Source of the DNA: Sporosarcina sp. Marseille-Q4063 | GTDB taxonomy: Bacteria > Bacillota > Bacilli > Bacillales_A > Planococcaceae | Reading direction: 5' to 3' | DNA length: 64,000 nt | NCBI RefSeq assembly: GCF_018309085.1 | Contig: NZ_CP070502.1 | Span: 1-64,000, forward strand | Part shown: in pieces, positions 35,373-44,285 of the stretch | How the letters are laid out: every line of letters starts with the position of its first letter | How positions within the stretch are numbered: position 1 is the stretch's first letter | The notes under the pieces: model-generated | What the model was told of the DNA's origin: nothing | Seen by the model: only the letters and a program-made list of their open reading frames with translations | Database searches by the model: none | Translations under genes and position numbers: made by a program

Positions 35373-35399
35373 AGGTGGTCTGTTGAAATCAGACCACCT
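35373..35399. terminator. Bidirectional terminator between convergent genes
   Basis: AGGTGGTCTG (35373-35382) and CAGACCACCT (35390-35399) form a perfect 10-bp stem with a 7-base loop. It sits between the SRPBCC gene and the minus-strand phosphodiesterase gene. No strong T-run. Confidence 0.6.
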
Positions 35400-35408
35400 A
35401 AGTCATCA

Positions 35409-36137
35409 TCAATTCTTATTGTTTGCCATATATTCGTACAATCTCTCAGGATAATCGGTGAAAATAGCGTCTACCCCAATTTCTTTTAGAGCGCTTAAAT
35501 ACTTGATAGTATTAATAGTAAAGACCCGAACAATTACTCCTTCGTTGATTACTTGTCGCATTGAAGGTCTCAAAGCAGCTCTGGCTTTAATATGCAATGC
35601 ATCGGCCGGGATACTTCTTACATAATCTAGTGGATTTTTTAATGGTTTCATAAACAAAGCGCCTGTCTCAATATGCGGAGCAAGTTCTTTTACCGTTCTA
35701 ATTGCATCGAGGTTAAACGATGAAATGACGACACGAGTGTCTAAATTTAAGTTTCCGACTAGATCCAAAACCTTTTCGGTCATTCCTGGATAATTGATAA
35801 CATCAGATTTAAGTTCAATATTCAAATGATGTGTTGTTCCCAAATAAATTTCTAAAACCTCATATAAGGTCGGAATAAGTTCGCCTTTAAATTTAAATGA
35901 AAACCAAGAGCCAAAATCATAGTTTCTTAACTCCGCAAGTGTCATGTCTTGGACGAAGCCTTTTCCATTTGAAGTTCTGTCAATTTTTTCATCGTGTATG
36001 ACAACCAATTCGCCGTCTTTTGTCATATGTACGTCTAATTCTATGCCATGTATAGGAAGTTTAGCGGCATCCAGAAATGCAGCAATTGTATTTTCAGGAT
36101 GTGTCCCAGAAGATCCGCGGTGGGCGTAAATTTTCAT
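35409..36137 (-). CDS. Glycerophosphodiester phosphodiesterase
   Basis: A 242-residue GDPD: the N-terminal AHRGSSGTHPENTIAAF contains the catalytic His-Arg and Glu, followed by ELDVHMTKDGELVVIHDEKIDRTSNG with metal-binding and second catalytic His residues. It hydrolyses glycerophosphodiesters to glycerol-3-phosphate. No signal peptide is visible, so it is cytoplasmic. The start on the minus strand at 36137 follows AAAGGGG. Confidence 0.9.
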   Translation of the reverse strand: MKIYAHRGSSGTHPENTIAAFLDAAKLPIHGIELDVHMTKDGELVVIHDEKIDRTSNGKGFVQDMTLAELRNYDFGSWFSFKFKGELIPTLYEVLEIYLGTTHHLNIELKSDVINYPGMTEKVLDLVGNLNLDTRVVISSFNLDAIRTVKELAPHIETGALFMKPLKNPLDYVRSIPADALHIKARAALRPSMRQVINEGVIVRVFTINTIKYLSALKEIGVDAIFTDYPERLYEYMANNKN

Positions 36138-36234
36138 AAATAAAACCCCTTTTTACAAATGTCTTTTGTCCACTCTATCATATTCTATTTTAGAATTAAT
36201 GAATGATGCAAGAATTGCGGATATAAAAGGAATT

Positions 36235-36262
36235 AAAAAAGCAGCATCATTTTGATGCTGCT
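36235..36262 (-). terminator. Intrinsic terminator of the YkuS-like gene
   Basis: GCAGCATCA (36241-36249) and TGATGCTGC (36253-36261) form a perfect stem with a 3-base loop. On the minus strand it is followed by six T. Confidence 0.85.
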
Positions 36263-36282
36263 ACTTAAACACAAATCAATTC

Positions 36283-36522
36283 TTATTGCATCTGACTCAG
36301 ACGACTTTCAACAGCTGCGACAGCATCGTTAATTGACATTCCACTCATACTAACAACGGGGAAGGTAAATTCGTCGTTATGTCCTTCGTTAATCGCTCTT
36401 ACGACCCCAAGGTCATAACCTGTAACATTTTCATCTGTATTGAACATTGTCACTTCATGACCTTTTTCTTCCAAAGCTGTTTTCACGTCATCAAATGGTT
36501 CTTCTACTGCGATTTTAGCCAT
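36283..36522 (-). CDS. YkuS-like small protein (UPF0180)
   Basis: A 79-residue protein matching the UPF0180/YkuS family: MAKIAVEEPFDDVKTALEEKGHEV start and a conserved VVSMSGMSINDAVAAVESRL tail. The function is unknown. The start at 36522 follows GGAGGA on the minus strand; a longer frame to 36543 lacks a site. It is monocistronic, with its own terminator. Confidence 0.82.
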   Translation of the reverse strand: MAKIAVEEPFDDVKTALEEKGHEVTMFNTDENVTGYDLGVVRAINEGHNDEFTFPVVSMSGMSINDAVAAVESRLSQMQ

Positions 36523-36617
36523 TTTAAAATTCCTCCATTCCAAATCTAAAATCTAACCCATACCTTCTCCCAAATTATCATCGTATAACCATGGATATTA
36601 ATTCCTGTAATAGAACA

Positions 36618-36654
36618 TTGACTCTAGTAGACTTATAGAAAAATATGGTATACT
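36618..36654 (+). promoter_or_regulatory. Extended -10 promoter of the hydroxybutyrate operon
   Basis: TGGTATACT (36646-36654) is an extended -10 box. TAGACT at 36628-36633 could be a weak -35 (15-bp spacer); TTGACT at 36618-36623 is too far (25 bp). The leader 36661-36731 contains a TTCCG/CGGAA stem without known riboswitch features. Confidence 0.4.
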
Positions 36655-36731
36655 ACATATTGCGAGATAATTCCGTCAAGTCCGAGGGCTTCCGGAAATA
36701 TTTGCAAAATTATTCATAGGAGGAATACATA

Positions 36732-37508
36732 ATGGTGAAAAGTAAAGTTGTTTTTATTACAGGAGCGGCAAGCGGAATAGGTTATGAAATCGGTACCGCT
36801 TTTGCAAAAGAAGGCGCGAAAGTTGTTTTTACGGATGTAAATGAAGTGAAAGTTAAAGAGGTGACGGAAGTACTCAAAGAAACTGGGGTTGATTGTTACG
36901 GCATAAAGTGCGATGTAACAAAGGAAGAAGAAATCAAACAGGCGATTGATGCAACAGTTGAAAAGTACGGGAGACTAGATGTGCTCATCAACAACGCGGG
37001 CCTTCAGCATATTGACACGGTGGAAGATTTCCCGGTAGAAAAGTTCGAACTGATGACAAAAATTATGTTAGTTGCACCGTTCATTGCAACAAAGTATGCA
37101 TTTCCAATTATGAAGGAGCAAAAATTCGGTCGTATTCTCAATATGGCATCGATTAATGGCGTGATTGGCTTTGCGGGAAAATCAGCTTATAACAGTGCAA
37201 AACATGGTGTGATCGGCTTATCGAAAGTTACCGCACTTGAAGGTGCAGAACACGGCATTACTGTTAACGCAATTTGCCCAGGCTATGTTGATACGCCACT
37301 TGTACGAAACCAAATGGAAGACCTGGCAAAAAATCGGAATGTTACGCTAGAAAAGGTATTGGATGAAGTTCTTTATCCGCTCGTTCCACAAAAGCGTCTA
37401 TTAGATGTATCTGAGATTTCAGATTTAGCCCTATTCCTAGCAAGCGATAAGGCGAAAGGCATGACGGGACAAGCGATTGTAATTGACGGCGGGTATACGG
37501 CGCAATAA
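36732..37508 (+). CDS. bdhA: 3-hydroxybutyrate dehydrogenase
   Basis: A 258-residue SDR enzyme with TGAASGIG (10-17), NNAG, the catalytic YNSAK motif (about 154-158) and C-terminal DGGYTAQ. Length and sequence, particularly QHIDTVEDFPVEKF and the CPGYVDTPLVRNQ segment, fit D-3-hydroxybutyrate dehydrogenase, which makes acetoacetate. A GntP-family permease follows, consistent with uptake and use of hydroxybutyrate. Ribosome binding site TAGGAGG. Confidence 0.88.
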   Translation: MVKSKVVFITGAASGIGYEIGTAFAKEGAKVVFTDVNEVKVKEVTEVLKETGVDCYGIKCDVTKEEEIKQAIDATVEKYGRLDVLINNAGLQHIDTVEDFPVEKFELMTKIMLVAPFIATKYAFPIMKEQKFGRILNMASINGVIGFAGKSAYNSAKHGVIGLSKVTALEGAEHGITVNAICPGYVDTPLVRNQMEDLAKNRNVTLEKVLDEVLYPLVPQKRLLDVSEISDLALFLASDKAKGMTGQAIVIDGGYTAQ

Positions 37509-37568
37509 AGCGATTTAGTAGTAACTACTGAATTCTATTAATAATAAATAACGTTGGGGGTTTTATTT

Positions 37569-38852
37569 TTGTTAGGTATTATTCTTGGTCTCATAGTCCT
37601 CATGGTGTTGGCCTATATCGGCTGGTCCATCATCTGGGTTGCTCCGATTGCAGCGGGTGTTGTTGCGCTTACAGGCGGTTTGGATTTATTAGATGCTTAT
37701 AAAGATACATATATGGGCGGTTTTGTTGGTTTTGCGAAAGCCTGGTTCCCGGTCTTTCTACTAGGGGCAATTTTCGGGAAGCTAATGGAAGATTCGGGAA
37801 TGGCAAGATCAGTCGCGGTGGCACTTACCAAGCTGATTGGCACAAAACGCGCCATTCTAGGTGTCGTCGTTTCGTGTGCTGTCCTGACCTATGGCGGCGT
37901 TAGTTTGTTCGTTGTTGTGTTTGCGGTGTATCCACTTGCATTGTCTTTGTTCCGTGAAGCGAATATTAATCGAAAACTTATTCCTGGTACTGTTGCGCTT
38001 GGTGCCTTTACGTTTACGATGACAGCGCTTCCGGGAACCCCACAGATTCAAAATCTCATACCGATGGAATATTTCGAAACGGATGCAATGGCAGCTCCGA
38101 TTTTGGGAATTACTGCAGCCTTAGTTATGGGCGTCGGCGGGTATTTCTATCTAAGGTGGCGTGAAAAACAATTGGCTGCTGCAGGAGAAGTATATACGGA
38201 GCCTGAAGATACAAAAATTATGGATGTAGGTGGTTCTACGCCTTTATTCATATTATCTGTATTGCCACTGTTGACAGTACTTATTACTTTAAATCTTTTC
38301 AAATGGGACATCGTTACCGCTTTAATTGCCGGAATTATTCTTATCATGTTATTGAACATTACGAAGTTCAAAGGATTTGTGAAAGCGATAAACGGCGGTG
38401 CAATTGGTTCGGTGACAGCCATTGTCAATACGAGTGCGGCTGTTGGTTTTGGAACCGTGGTTAAAATTGTACCTGGTTTCGAAAAATTAACAGAATTACT
38501 CATGGGAATAAAAGGAAATACTCTCATATCTGAAGCTGTAGCTGTTAACATACTTGCAGGAGCGACTGGTTCGGCTTCTGGTGGTATGGGAATTGCTCTT
38601 GAAGCACTAGGTTCAAAATATTATGAGATTGCTATTGATACAGGCATGAATCCCGAAGCGTTTCACCGAGTTGCATCTCTTGCATCGGGTGGTTTAGATA
38701 CGTTACCTCATAACGGTGCGGTTCTTACACTTTTGACAATTACGGGAATGAGCCATAGAGATAGTTATAAAGACATTTTTGTCGTTGCAGTCGTCATTCC
38801 GATTATTGCGGTAGCTGTCGCGATCTTGATGGCGGCAATCGGCATTAACTAA
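37569..38852 (+). CDS. GntP-family permease, probable hydroxybutyrate transporter
   Basis: A membrane protein of about 427 residues with some twelve hydrophobic segments and GntP-like strings (VFLLGAIFGKLMEDSGMA, TALPGTPQIQNLIP, GGLDTLPHNGAVLTLL). Members import gluconate or short hydroxy acids. Linkage with 3-hydroxybutyrate dehydrogenase points to that substrate. The start TTG 37569 lies 8 bases after GGGGG; TTG 37554 would overlap the site. Confidence 0.85.
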   Translation: MLGIILGLIVLMVLAYIGWSIIWVAPIAAGVVALTGGLDLLDAYKDTYMGGFVGFAKAWFPVFLLGAIFGKLMEDSGMARSVAVALTKLIGTKRAILGVVVSCAVLTYGGVSLFVVVFAVYPLALSLFREANINRKLIPGTVALGAFTFTMTALPGTPQIQNLIPMEYFETDAMAAPILGITAALVMGVGGYFYLRWREKQLAAAGEVYTEPEDTKIMDVGGSTPLFILSVLPLLTVLITLNLFKWDIVTALIAGIILIMLLNITKFKGFVKAINGGAIGSVTAIVNTSAAVGFGTVVKIVPGFEKLTELLMGIKGNTLISEAVAVNILAGATGSASGGMGIALEALGSKYYEIAIDTGMNPEAFHRVASLASGGLDTLPHNGAVLTLLTITGMSHRDSYKDIFVVAVVIPIIAVAVAILMAAIGIN

Positions 38853-38861
38853 ATAAACATC

Positions 38862-38894
38862 AAAAACGTGAAGGTTAATCTTTCACGTTTTTTT
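38862..38894 (+). terminator. Intrinsic terminator after the hydroxybutyrate operon
   Basis: AAAAACGTGAA (38862-38872) pairs with TTCACGTTTTT around a short loop and ends in a T-run. Confidence 0.85.
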
Positions 38895-38967
38895 ATGTGA
38901 AAGATGAGACTTCACATGAAATAATGTAAAGTGAAAATATGAAATCTACTTTAGAAAAGGTGTTTAT

Positions 38968-40089
38968 ATGAAAAACTTTATAATAATCGGCGCCGGAATA
39001 TTAGGGGCGTCAACTGCTTATCACTTGGCCAAAGCTGACGCTAACGTAACGGTAATCGACCGGGGGGAGCCCGGACAGGCGACGGACGCAGCGGCGGGAA
39101 TCATTTGTCCATGGTTATCCCAACGACGCAATAAGGCCTGGTATGAACTTGCAAAAAGCGGAGCAGCGTATTATGAAACGCTTATTCAGCAACTTGAAAG
39201 TGACGGCGAAACTGAAACAGGTTATCGCAAAGTCGGGGCGATTAGTTTACATACCGATTCAGAAAAGCTGAATAAAATGGAAGAGCGAGTAATCGATAGA
39301 AAGGAGCATGCCAATGAAATTGGGGATGTTCGAAAACTAACTTCCGAAGAAACATCTGCGTTATTTCCTCCGTTGTCAAACGAATTTGGATCCATCCAGA
39401 TTAGTGGCGCGGCAAGGGTAAATGGACGCGAATTAGTAAACGCGCTGTTAAATGCAGCAAAAAAACAGGGTGCTATTTTTGTAAATGGTTCAGCCAAACT
39501 ATCGTATTCAAATAATGAAATAACAGGCGTAAGCGTAAGCGATGAACAATATAGCGCCGATAAAGTGATAATTACGGCAGGTGCGTGGGCAGGCGAGTTA
39601 TTAGCGCCCCTCGGAATAAATCTACAAGTAAAAGGACAAAAAGCGCAAATTGCCCATCTTCAAGTTGAGAATAAAAATACAGAAAACTGGCCTGTCGTTA
39701 TGCCGCCTACAAATCAATATATACTTGCATATGATAATGGGCGAATCATAATTGGCGCAACCCATGAAGATGATTTGGAATACAATCAGAAAGTTACTGC
39801 TGGCGGCTTGCACGAAATTTTTGATAAAGCATTATCAATTGCTCCCGGTTTAGCAGAAGGGGAATTTAAAGAAGCACGTGTAGGGTTCCGGCCATTCACA
39901 CCGAACTTCTTGCCGATTATCGGTGCTGTTCCAGGTTTGAAAGGGATAGTTCTTGCCAATGGATTAGGCGCATCGGGCTTAACGATTGGTCCGTATTTAG
40001 GCTATCAACTTTCCAAGCTCGCACTTGGTGAAAAACTTGATATCGACCTAGATTTGTATGATGTTTCCACGGCCATTTCAACTAATTAA
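38968..40089 (+). CDS. FAD-dependent D-amino acid/glycine oxidase-family enzyme
   Basis: A DAO-family flavoenzyme of 373 residues. The N-terminal dinucleotide-binding motif GAGILGASTAYHLAKADA and the ATDAAAGIICPW segment suggest a DadA- or ThiO-like oxidoreductase acting on a free amino acid. The C-terminal VGFRPFTPNFLPIIGAVPGL and GLGASGLTIGP are the usual FAD-contacting strands. Substrate (D-amino acid, glycine or sarcosine) cannot be fixed from sequence. It stands alone; AAAAGGTG precedes ATG 38968. Confidence 0.85.
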   Translation: MKNFIIIGAGILGASTAYHLAKADANVTVIDRGEPGQATDAAAGIICPWLSQRRNKAWYELAKSGAAYYETLIQQLESDGETETGYRKVGAISLHTDSEKLNKMEERVIDRKEHANEIGDVRKLTSEETSALFPPLSNEFGSIQISGAARVNGRELVNALLNAAKKQGAIFVNGSAKLSYSNNEITGVSVSDEQYSADKVIITAGAWAGELLAPLGINLQVKGQKAQIAHLQVENKNTENWPVVMPPTNQYILAYDNGRIIIGATHEDDLEYNQKVTAGGLHEIFDKALSIAPGLAEGEFKEARVGFRPFTPNFLPIIGAVPGLKGIVLANGLGASGLTIGPYLGYQLSKLALGEKLDIDLDLYDVSTAISTN

Positions 40090-40205
40090 ACGCTTAAAAG
40101 TCTTCGTTTCACAATCTCGACATCAAGATATCTCACTTAGACTGCAATCTATGTTAAAATAAAAGTATAGATAACAGTCAGGATCTAATAGGAGGTGTGT
40201 TTCTA

Positions 40206-40889
40206 TTGGAAAAGCTAGAAAGTATTATTAGAAATGTAAAGCTATTTAAAGATTTAACAGATGAAGAAATTAAGCCTTTTCTCGAAGTCATGACGAAAAG
40301 AACATTTTTAGATAAAAACATTATTTTTTTACATGAAACGCCAATTACGCATGTCTATATTGTCGCTTCAGGTAAAGTGAAAGTATTTAGAAACGATTTG
40401 TCGGGAAAAGAGCAAATTATTTGCGTGAAACAGCAAGGAGATATGTTTCCAAACGTCGGTTTTTTCCGGAAAGAGAATTATCCGGCTAATGCGCAAGCGA
40501 TTGAGGATACTTCACTTTATTTAATATCGCTAAAAGACTTTGAAAATGTATTAATCGCAAATCCTCAACTTTCAATTAAATTATTCCGAATTTTAGGCGA
40601 CCTAATTGTTGATACACAACAGCGATTAGAAGAAATGGCTTTACGAAGCACGAAAGAAAGAATTCTTCTTCTATTAATTCGCCTTGGTGAAACCCATAAA
40701 GGCAATGAGAGAGATGGATGGATCAAGATCAACACGAAATTTACGAATTCGGATCTAGCTAATATGATCGGAACGACGAGGGAATCTGTAAACCGCATGA
40801 TTTCACAGCTGCGAAAAGAAGAGAAAGTAAAATTAGTAGATGGTCATTTCTACATTTACCCAGACAAATTAAAAGAAGAAATATACTGA
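40206..40889 (+). CDS. Crp/Fnr-family transcriptional regulator
   Basis: A 227-residue regulator with a cyclic-nucleotide-binding-type N-terminal barrel (VASGKVKVFRNDLSGKEQI) and a C-terminal winged helix whose recognition helix reads TRESVNRMISQLR (about 193-205). The FNR-type cysteine cluster is absent, so it does not bind an Fe-S cluster in the usual way. The neighbouring oxidase operon has a perfect TGTGA-N6-TCACA site that a protein with this helix could bind. TTG 40206 is 10 bases after GGAGG; GTG 40197 is too close to it. Confidence 0.85.
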   Translation: MEKLESIIRNVKLFKDLTDEEIKPFLEVMTKRTFLDKNIIFLHETPITHVYIVASGKVKVFRNDLSGKEQIICVKQQGDMFPNVGFFRKENYPANAQAIEDTSLYLISLKDFENVLIANPQLSIKLFRILGDLIVDTQQRLEEMALRSTKERILLLLIRLGETHKGNERDGWIKINTKFTNSDLANMIGTTRESVNRMISQLRKEEKVKLVDGHFYIYPDKLKEEIY

Positions 40890-40894
40890 ATCAG

Positions 40895-40940
40895 AAAAAT
40901 GCTGTTCGAATGAGAATTCTCATTTGAACAGCATTTTTTA
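40895..40940 (+). terminator. Strong intrinsic terminator after the Crp/Fnr gene
   Basis: A stem of about 19 bp with a single G-T pair, centred on GAATTC, is followed by six T. The rest of the 40890-41219 gap holds an inverted repeat, a Fnr-type box and a Fur-type box listed separately. Confidence 0.85.
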
Positions 40941-41048
40941 TTTTGCCCAAAATTGATAGTAACTCGATTGTTCATCATTTTGTCACTTATCTATATCTGC
41001 ATTACAGACCGGTTATTTATTCAATAATTACTGTCTGGATAGTCCATG

Positions 41049-41068
41049 AACGTTGCTGTAACAACGTT
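41049..41068. promoter_or_regulatory. Inverted repeat upstream of the oxidase operon
   Basis: AACGTTG (41049-41055) and CAACGTT (41062-41068) are perfect inverses with a 6-base spacer. TTGCTG/TAATAG (41053-41058/41076-41081, 17-bp spacer) is a possible promoter overlapping it. Confidence 0.35.
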
Positions 41069-41144
41069 TCTATTTTAATAGTTCCGGATGAATTTAGTAA
41101 TCTTTTAAAACCTTAACAGGATTTTATAAACTACTATTTTTTAG

Positions 41145-41160
41145 TGTGATTAATATCACA
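41145..41160. promoter_or_regulatory. Crp/Fnr-type binding site upstream of the ba3 oxidase operon
   Basis: TGTGATTAATATCACA is a perfect TGTGA-N6-TCACA palindrome, as used by Bacillus Fnr and related regulators. A Crp/Fnr gene ends 256 bp upstream. Confidence 0.65.
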
Positions 41161-41164
41161 TCGT

Positions 41165-41179
41165 TGAGAATGATTATCA
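41165..41179. promoter_or_regulatory. Fur-type box upstream of the ba3 oxidase operon
   Basis: TGAGAATGATTATCA matches the 7-1-7 Fur box TGATAATNATTATCA with one mismatch. It is 5 bp downstream of the Crp/Fnr-type site. Confidence 0.5.
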
Positions 41180-41219
41180 ATTAAGCTGAAAGCAAGAAGA
41201 ATATAGGAGGTGTTTTCGG

Positions 41220-41369
41220 ATGGTAACCGAAAAAACTAATGTCAAGAAAGAGGTAGAACAAAACGAGAAATACTCACTAAAGGGAACAATGTTTTCGGTG
41301 GGGGTCGTAGCCGCAGTCATTATCGCCACTTATTTAGTACTATTCGTTTTATACATGATAAGAGTATAA
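41220..41369 (+). CDS. Cytochrome c oxidase subunit IIa (ba3 type), 49 residues
   Basis: A small gene with ATG 41220 and a TAGGAGGTG site. It encodes a charged 20-residue N-terminus (MVTEKTNVKKEVEQNEK) then a single membrane helix (about 25-46) ending YMIRV. This is the layout of subunit IIa of B-type (ba3/cbaD) oxidases. It lies 12 bp before subunit II, so context supports the call strongly. It is easily missed because of its length. Confidence 0.8.
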   Translation: MVTEKTNVKKEVEQNEKYSLKGTMFSVGVVAAVIIATYLVLFVLYMIRV

Positions 41370-41381
41370 GGAGGAGAAACC

Positions 41382-41849
41382 ATGAAGATGCATCGTTATG
41401 AAGAAATTTGGCTTGGTTTAAGCTTTGGAATCTTAATCATATTTATGTTGGTCGTCGGTTATCAAACATTTGCAATGGGAATGGGTCCCCCAAGCCATAA
41501 AGAAACAATTGATCCGCAAAAAGTTGATGAAACAGCACCATTTGATAATCCCGGTGTTTTCCAAACGGGAGACAATGAATACGAAGTCGTGATGACCTTG
41601 CAAACATTTGGGTTCACGCCAAACAATATTGAGGTACCTGTTGGGGCGAAGGTCACATTTACGATGACTTCAAAAGACGTTGTCCATGGATTCCAGGTTG
41701 CTGGCACAAACTTAAATGCGATGGTAATGCCTGGTCATATTCAAAAAATCACGCAAACATTTAAAGAACCTGGTGAATATTTAGTTCTGTGTAATGAGTA
41801 CTGCGGAATTGGTCACCAAATGATGAGTACGTCAATTTTCGTTAAATAA
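41382..41849 (+). CDS. cbaB: Cytochrome c oxidase subunit II (ba3 type, CuA domain)
   Basis: A 155-residue protein with one N-terminal membrane helix (about 10-33) and a cupredoxin domain carrying the CuA ligands: H102 in VVHGFQV, C137 and C141 in CNEYCGIGH, H145 and M148. It accepts electrons from cytochrome c and passes them to subunit I. Length matches ba3-type subunit II, which has one rather than two membrane helices. Coupled genes on both sides are other oxidase subunits. Confidence 0.9.
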   Translation: MKMHRYEEIWLGLSFGILIIFMLVVGYQTFAMGMGPPSHKETIDPQKVDETAPFDNPGVFQTGDNEYEVVMTLQTFGFTPNNIEVPVGAKVTFTMTSKDVVHGFQVAGTNLNAMVMPGHIQKITQTFKEPGEYLVLCNEYCGIGHQMMSTSIFVK

Positions 41850-41864
41850 AAGGAGGGATGTAAA

Positions 41865-43574
41865 GTGGAAACAGTCATTAACAAACCAAATTTAAAAAAG
41901 ACAACTAAGAAGAAAACAATTAAAGAAAAAGCGCACCAGATTTTAGGTGTAGTTCCAGAAGATGCAAAACTATCGAAATCTTATATGGCCGTTGCGTTTA
42001 TCGCATTACTAGTAGGTGGGTTTTTAGGATTATTCCAAGGGTTGGAACGTGCAGGGTTATTACAATTACCTTCCTGGTTCACCTATTATCAAGTATTAAC
42101 GGCACACGGCATATTATTAGTTCTAGTATTAACAGCGTTCTTTACGATAGGTTATTTTTATGCGGGGATGTCCCATACACTTGGCGGATTATTACCGCAA
42201 GTTAGAAAGATGGCCTGGATCGGTTTTTGGATGAAAATTGCTGGATTTGTCGTCGCGGTAATTCCAGTTTTGATGAATGAAGCAACCGTCTTGTATACGT
42301 TTTATCCGCCAATGGCAGCATCGCCGTTCTTTTACATCGGATTGGCATTGATCGTACTAGGCGTATGGGTGTGCGCATTTGGAGCTTTCATAAACGTTGC
42401 TAAATGGAGAAAAAGCAATCCAGGAAAGCATATTCCGATTTTCGCTTTCTTTGCGACAGGCGTATTCGTTCTATTATTCTTCGGTAGTATCGGCGTCACA
42501 GTAGAAGTTGTTACGTTAATCTTTTGGTCGGCCGGTTTACTTGAAACTGTAAACGTTATGGTTAGTCGGACGTTATTCTGGGCATTCGGACATACGCTCG
42601 TTAATATTTGGTACTTGACTGCGGTGTCTGCATGGTACATTATCGTTCCGAAAATAATCGGTGGAAAAAGATTCAGTGATACGTTAACGCGTGTTGTCGT
42701 CATCTTGCTTGTCATCACAAACATTCCAGGCGGGTTTCACCACCAAATTGTCGACCCGGGAATGTCACAGGCGCTTAAATTCTTGCACGTGTTCATGAGT
42801 TTATCCATCGCGTTTCCATCCCTAATGACGGCATTCGCATTGTTCTATGTATTTGAACGCACAGGACGTGCAAAAGGCGGAAAAGGGTTACTCGGTTGGC
42901 TTAAAAAGTTACCTTGGGGAGATGTCCGGTTCTTAGCGCCATTTATCGCAATGTTAGCCTTCATACCAGCAGGCGCCGGTGGTATTGCACAGACAACAAA
43001 CCAACTGAACCAAGTTGTCCATAACACAATGTGGGTAGTAGGTCATTTCCACTTGACCGTCGGAACATCGGTCATCTTGACGTTTTTCGGAATCACTTAT
43101 TGGTTAATCCCGTACTTATCCAAACGGGTGTTAACACCAGCAATGAATAAGGTAGGGGTTATCCAAACAATCATTTGGACAGTCGGAATGCTCTTTATGT
43201 CGGGTTCCATGCATTATGTAGGGTTACTCGGATCACCTCGTAGAACATCTTATACAACTTACGGAGATCATGTGGTTGCGCTTGGTTGGGATCCGTATAT
43301 GTTCTTGTTAGCAATCGGCGGAACTCTTCTAATCATCGGTGTAATTATTCAGGTGTATGCGGTATTCCATATGATGTTCTTTGCACCTAAAGGAGAAACA
43401 GAATTTCCGATTGCAGAACCAGAGGAAGAAGAAGAAAAAACACCAATGTGGACAGATCGTTGGGGATTATGGATTGTCCTTATGCTGCTAGTCGTTTCAA
43501 TGGGATATGTCATACCTCTTGTAGATTTAATCGTAAATGCACCGCCAGGATCGCCGCCATTTAGAACCTGGTAA
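41865..43574 (+). CDS. cbaA: Cytochrome c oxidase subunit I (ba3 type)
   Basis: The 569-residue catalytic subunit of a B-type heme-copper oxidase, with about 13 membrane helices. A heme-ligand histidine is seen in YQVLTAHGILLVL, the CuB region in FWAFGHTLVNIWYL, and the later pair in NTMWVVGHFHLTVGTS. It reduces oxygen to water and pumps protons. GTG 41865 follows AAGGAGGG. The promoter carries Fnr- and Fur-type boxes, so expression is probably oxygen- and iron-responsive; that is inference. Confidence 0.93.
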   Translation: METVINKPNLKKTTKKKTIKEKAHQILGVVPEDAKLSKSYMAVAFIALLVGGFLGLFQGLERAGLLQLPSWFTYYQVLTAHGILLVLVLTAFFTIGYFYAGMSHTLGGLLPQVRKMAWIGFWMKIAGFVVAVIPVLMNEATVLYTFYPPMAASPFFYIGLALIVLGVWVCAFGAFINVAKWRKSNPGKHIPIFAFFATGVFVLLFFGSIGVTVEVVTLIFWSAGLLETVNVMVSRTLFWAFGHTLVNIWYLTAVSAWYIIVPKIIGGKRFSDTLTRVVVILLVITNIPGGFHHQIVDPGMSQALKFLHVFMSLSIAFPSLMTAFALFYVFERTGRAKGGKGLLGWLKKLPWGDVRFLAPFIAMLAFIPAGAGGIAQTTNQLNQVVHNTMWVVGHFHLTVGTSVILTFFGITYWLIPYLSKRVLTPAMNKVGVIQTIIWTVGMLFMSGSMHYVGLLGSPRRTSYTTYGDHVVALGWDPYMFLLAIGGTLLIIGVIIQVYAVFHMMFFAPKGETEFPIAEPEEEEEKTPMWTDRWGLWIVLMLLVVSMGYVIPLVDLIVNAPPGSPPFRTW

Positions 43575-43585
43575 GGGGCTATCAA

Positions 43586-43615
43586 AAGAGAGATAGTCTA
43601 TGGGCTATCTCTCTT
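43586..43615 (+). terminator. Hairpin between oxidase subunit I and SCO genes
   Basis: AAGAGAGATAG (43586-43596) and CTATCTCTCTT (43605-43615) form a perfect 11-bp stem. It lacks a T-run, so it may be a partial terminator or stabiliser that reduces SCO expression relative to the subunits. Confidence 0.5.
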
Positions 43616-43652
43616 GCCGTTAGAAAACTAAACTGTATGGGAAGTGGTGTAG

Positions 43653-44282
43653 ATGAGAAAACATCGGAATTCAATAGGAATTGTTGTTGTGCTGTTATTC
43701 GGTTTCGCACTGTTCTATTTTGGAACCGATGGATTTACCGCATATACTGCTGAAACTGCTCGGGTGAACCAATTAAAAGAAGATCAACCTAAATTTCCAA
43801 TCGTGACACTGGAAGATAGTAATCATCGTATTTATCCATTTTCCGAATTTCAAAATAAATATGTGCTGGTAACTTTTATCTACACAACTTGTACAACAGT
43901 TTGTATTGAATTGGAAATGAATATGTCTGAAGTCTATAGTCGAATTCCGGAGAAATTTATCGGCGAGGAAATTGTGTTTTTAAGCATCAGCTTTGATCCA
44001 ACGGTTGATGACCCGGAAAGATTGGATATGTACAAAAATTATTTTGACAGCGACGGAGAAACATGGAGAATGGCCAGAATTGAAAACACGTCGGAATTAG
44101 AAATTTTGTTAGATGAGTTTGGTGTAATCGTTATTCCGGATGACTACGGGAACTATGCGCATAATTCGGCATTTTATTTAGTAGATAAAGAAGGTAGCTT
44201 AATTGATGTTATGGACTATAAGGATATCGAAGGTTCCGCATCAAAAGTTATCAAAATCCTTAATAATGAAGTGGGGGCGTAA
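43653..44282 (+). CDS. SCO1/SenC-family copper chaperone
   Basis: A 209-residue protein with an N-terminal membrane anchor (about 8-28) and a thioredoxin-like domain. The copper ligands are C80 and C84 (TTCTTVC), with the distal histidine in NYAHNSAF. SCO proteins deliver copper to the CuA site of subunit II. It lies directly behind the oxidase genes, with GGAAGTGG upstream of the start. Confidence 0.88.
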   Translation: MRKHRNSIGIVVVLLFGFALFYFGTDGFTAYTAETARVNQLKEDQPKFPIVTLEDSNHRIYPFSEFQNKYVLVTFIYTTCTTVCIELEMNMSEVYSRIPEKFIGEEIVFLSISFDPTVDDPERLDMYKNYFDSDGETWRMARIENTSELEILLDEFGVIVIPDDYGNYAHNSAFYLVDKEGSLIDVMDYKDIEGSASKVIKILNNEVGA

Positions 44283-44285
44283 TAA

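Noticed and set aside
36661..36731. Leader stem before the hydroxybutyrate dehydrogenase gene as a possible riboswitch
   Set aside because: Only short stems are seen and no conserved riboswitch core is recognisable.
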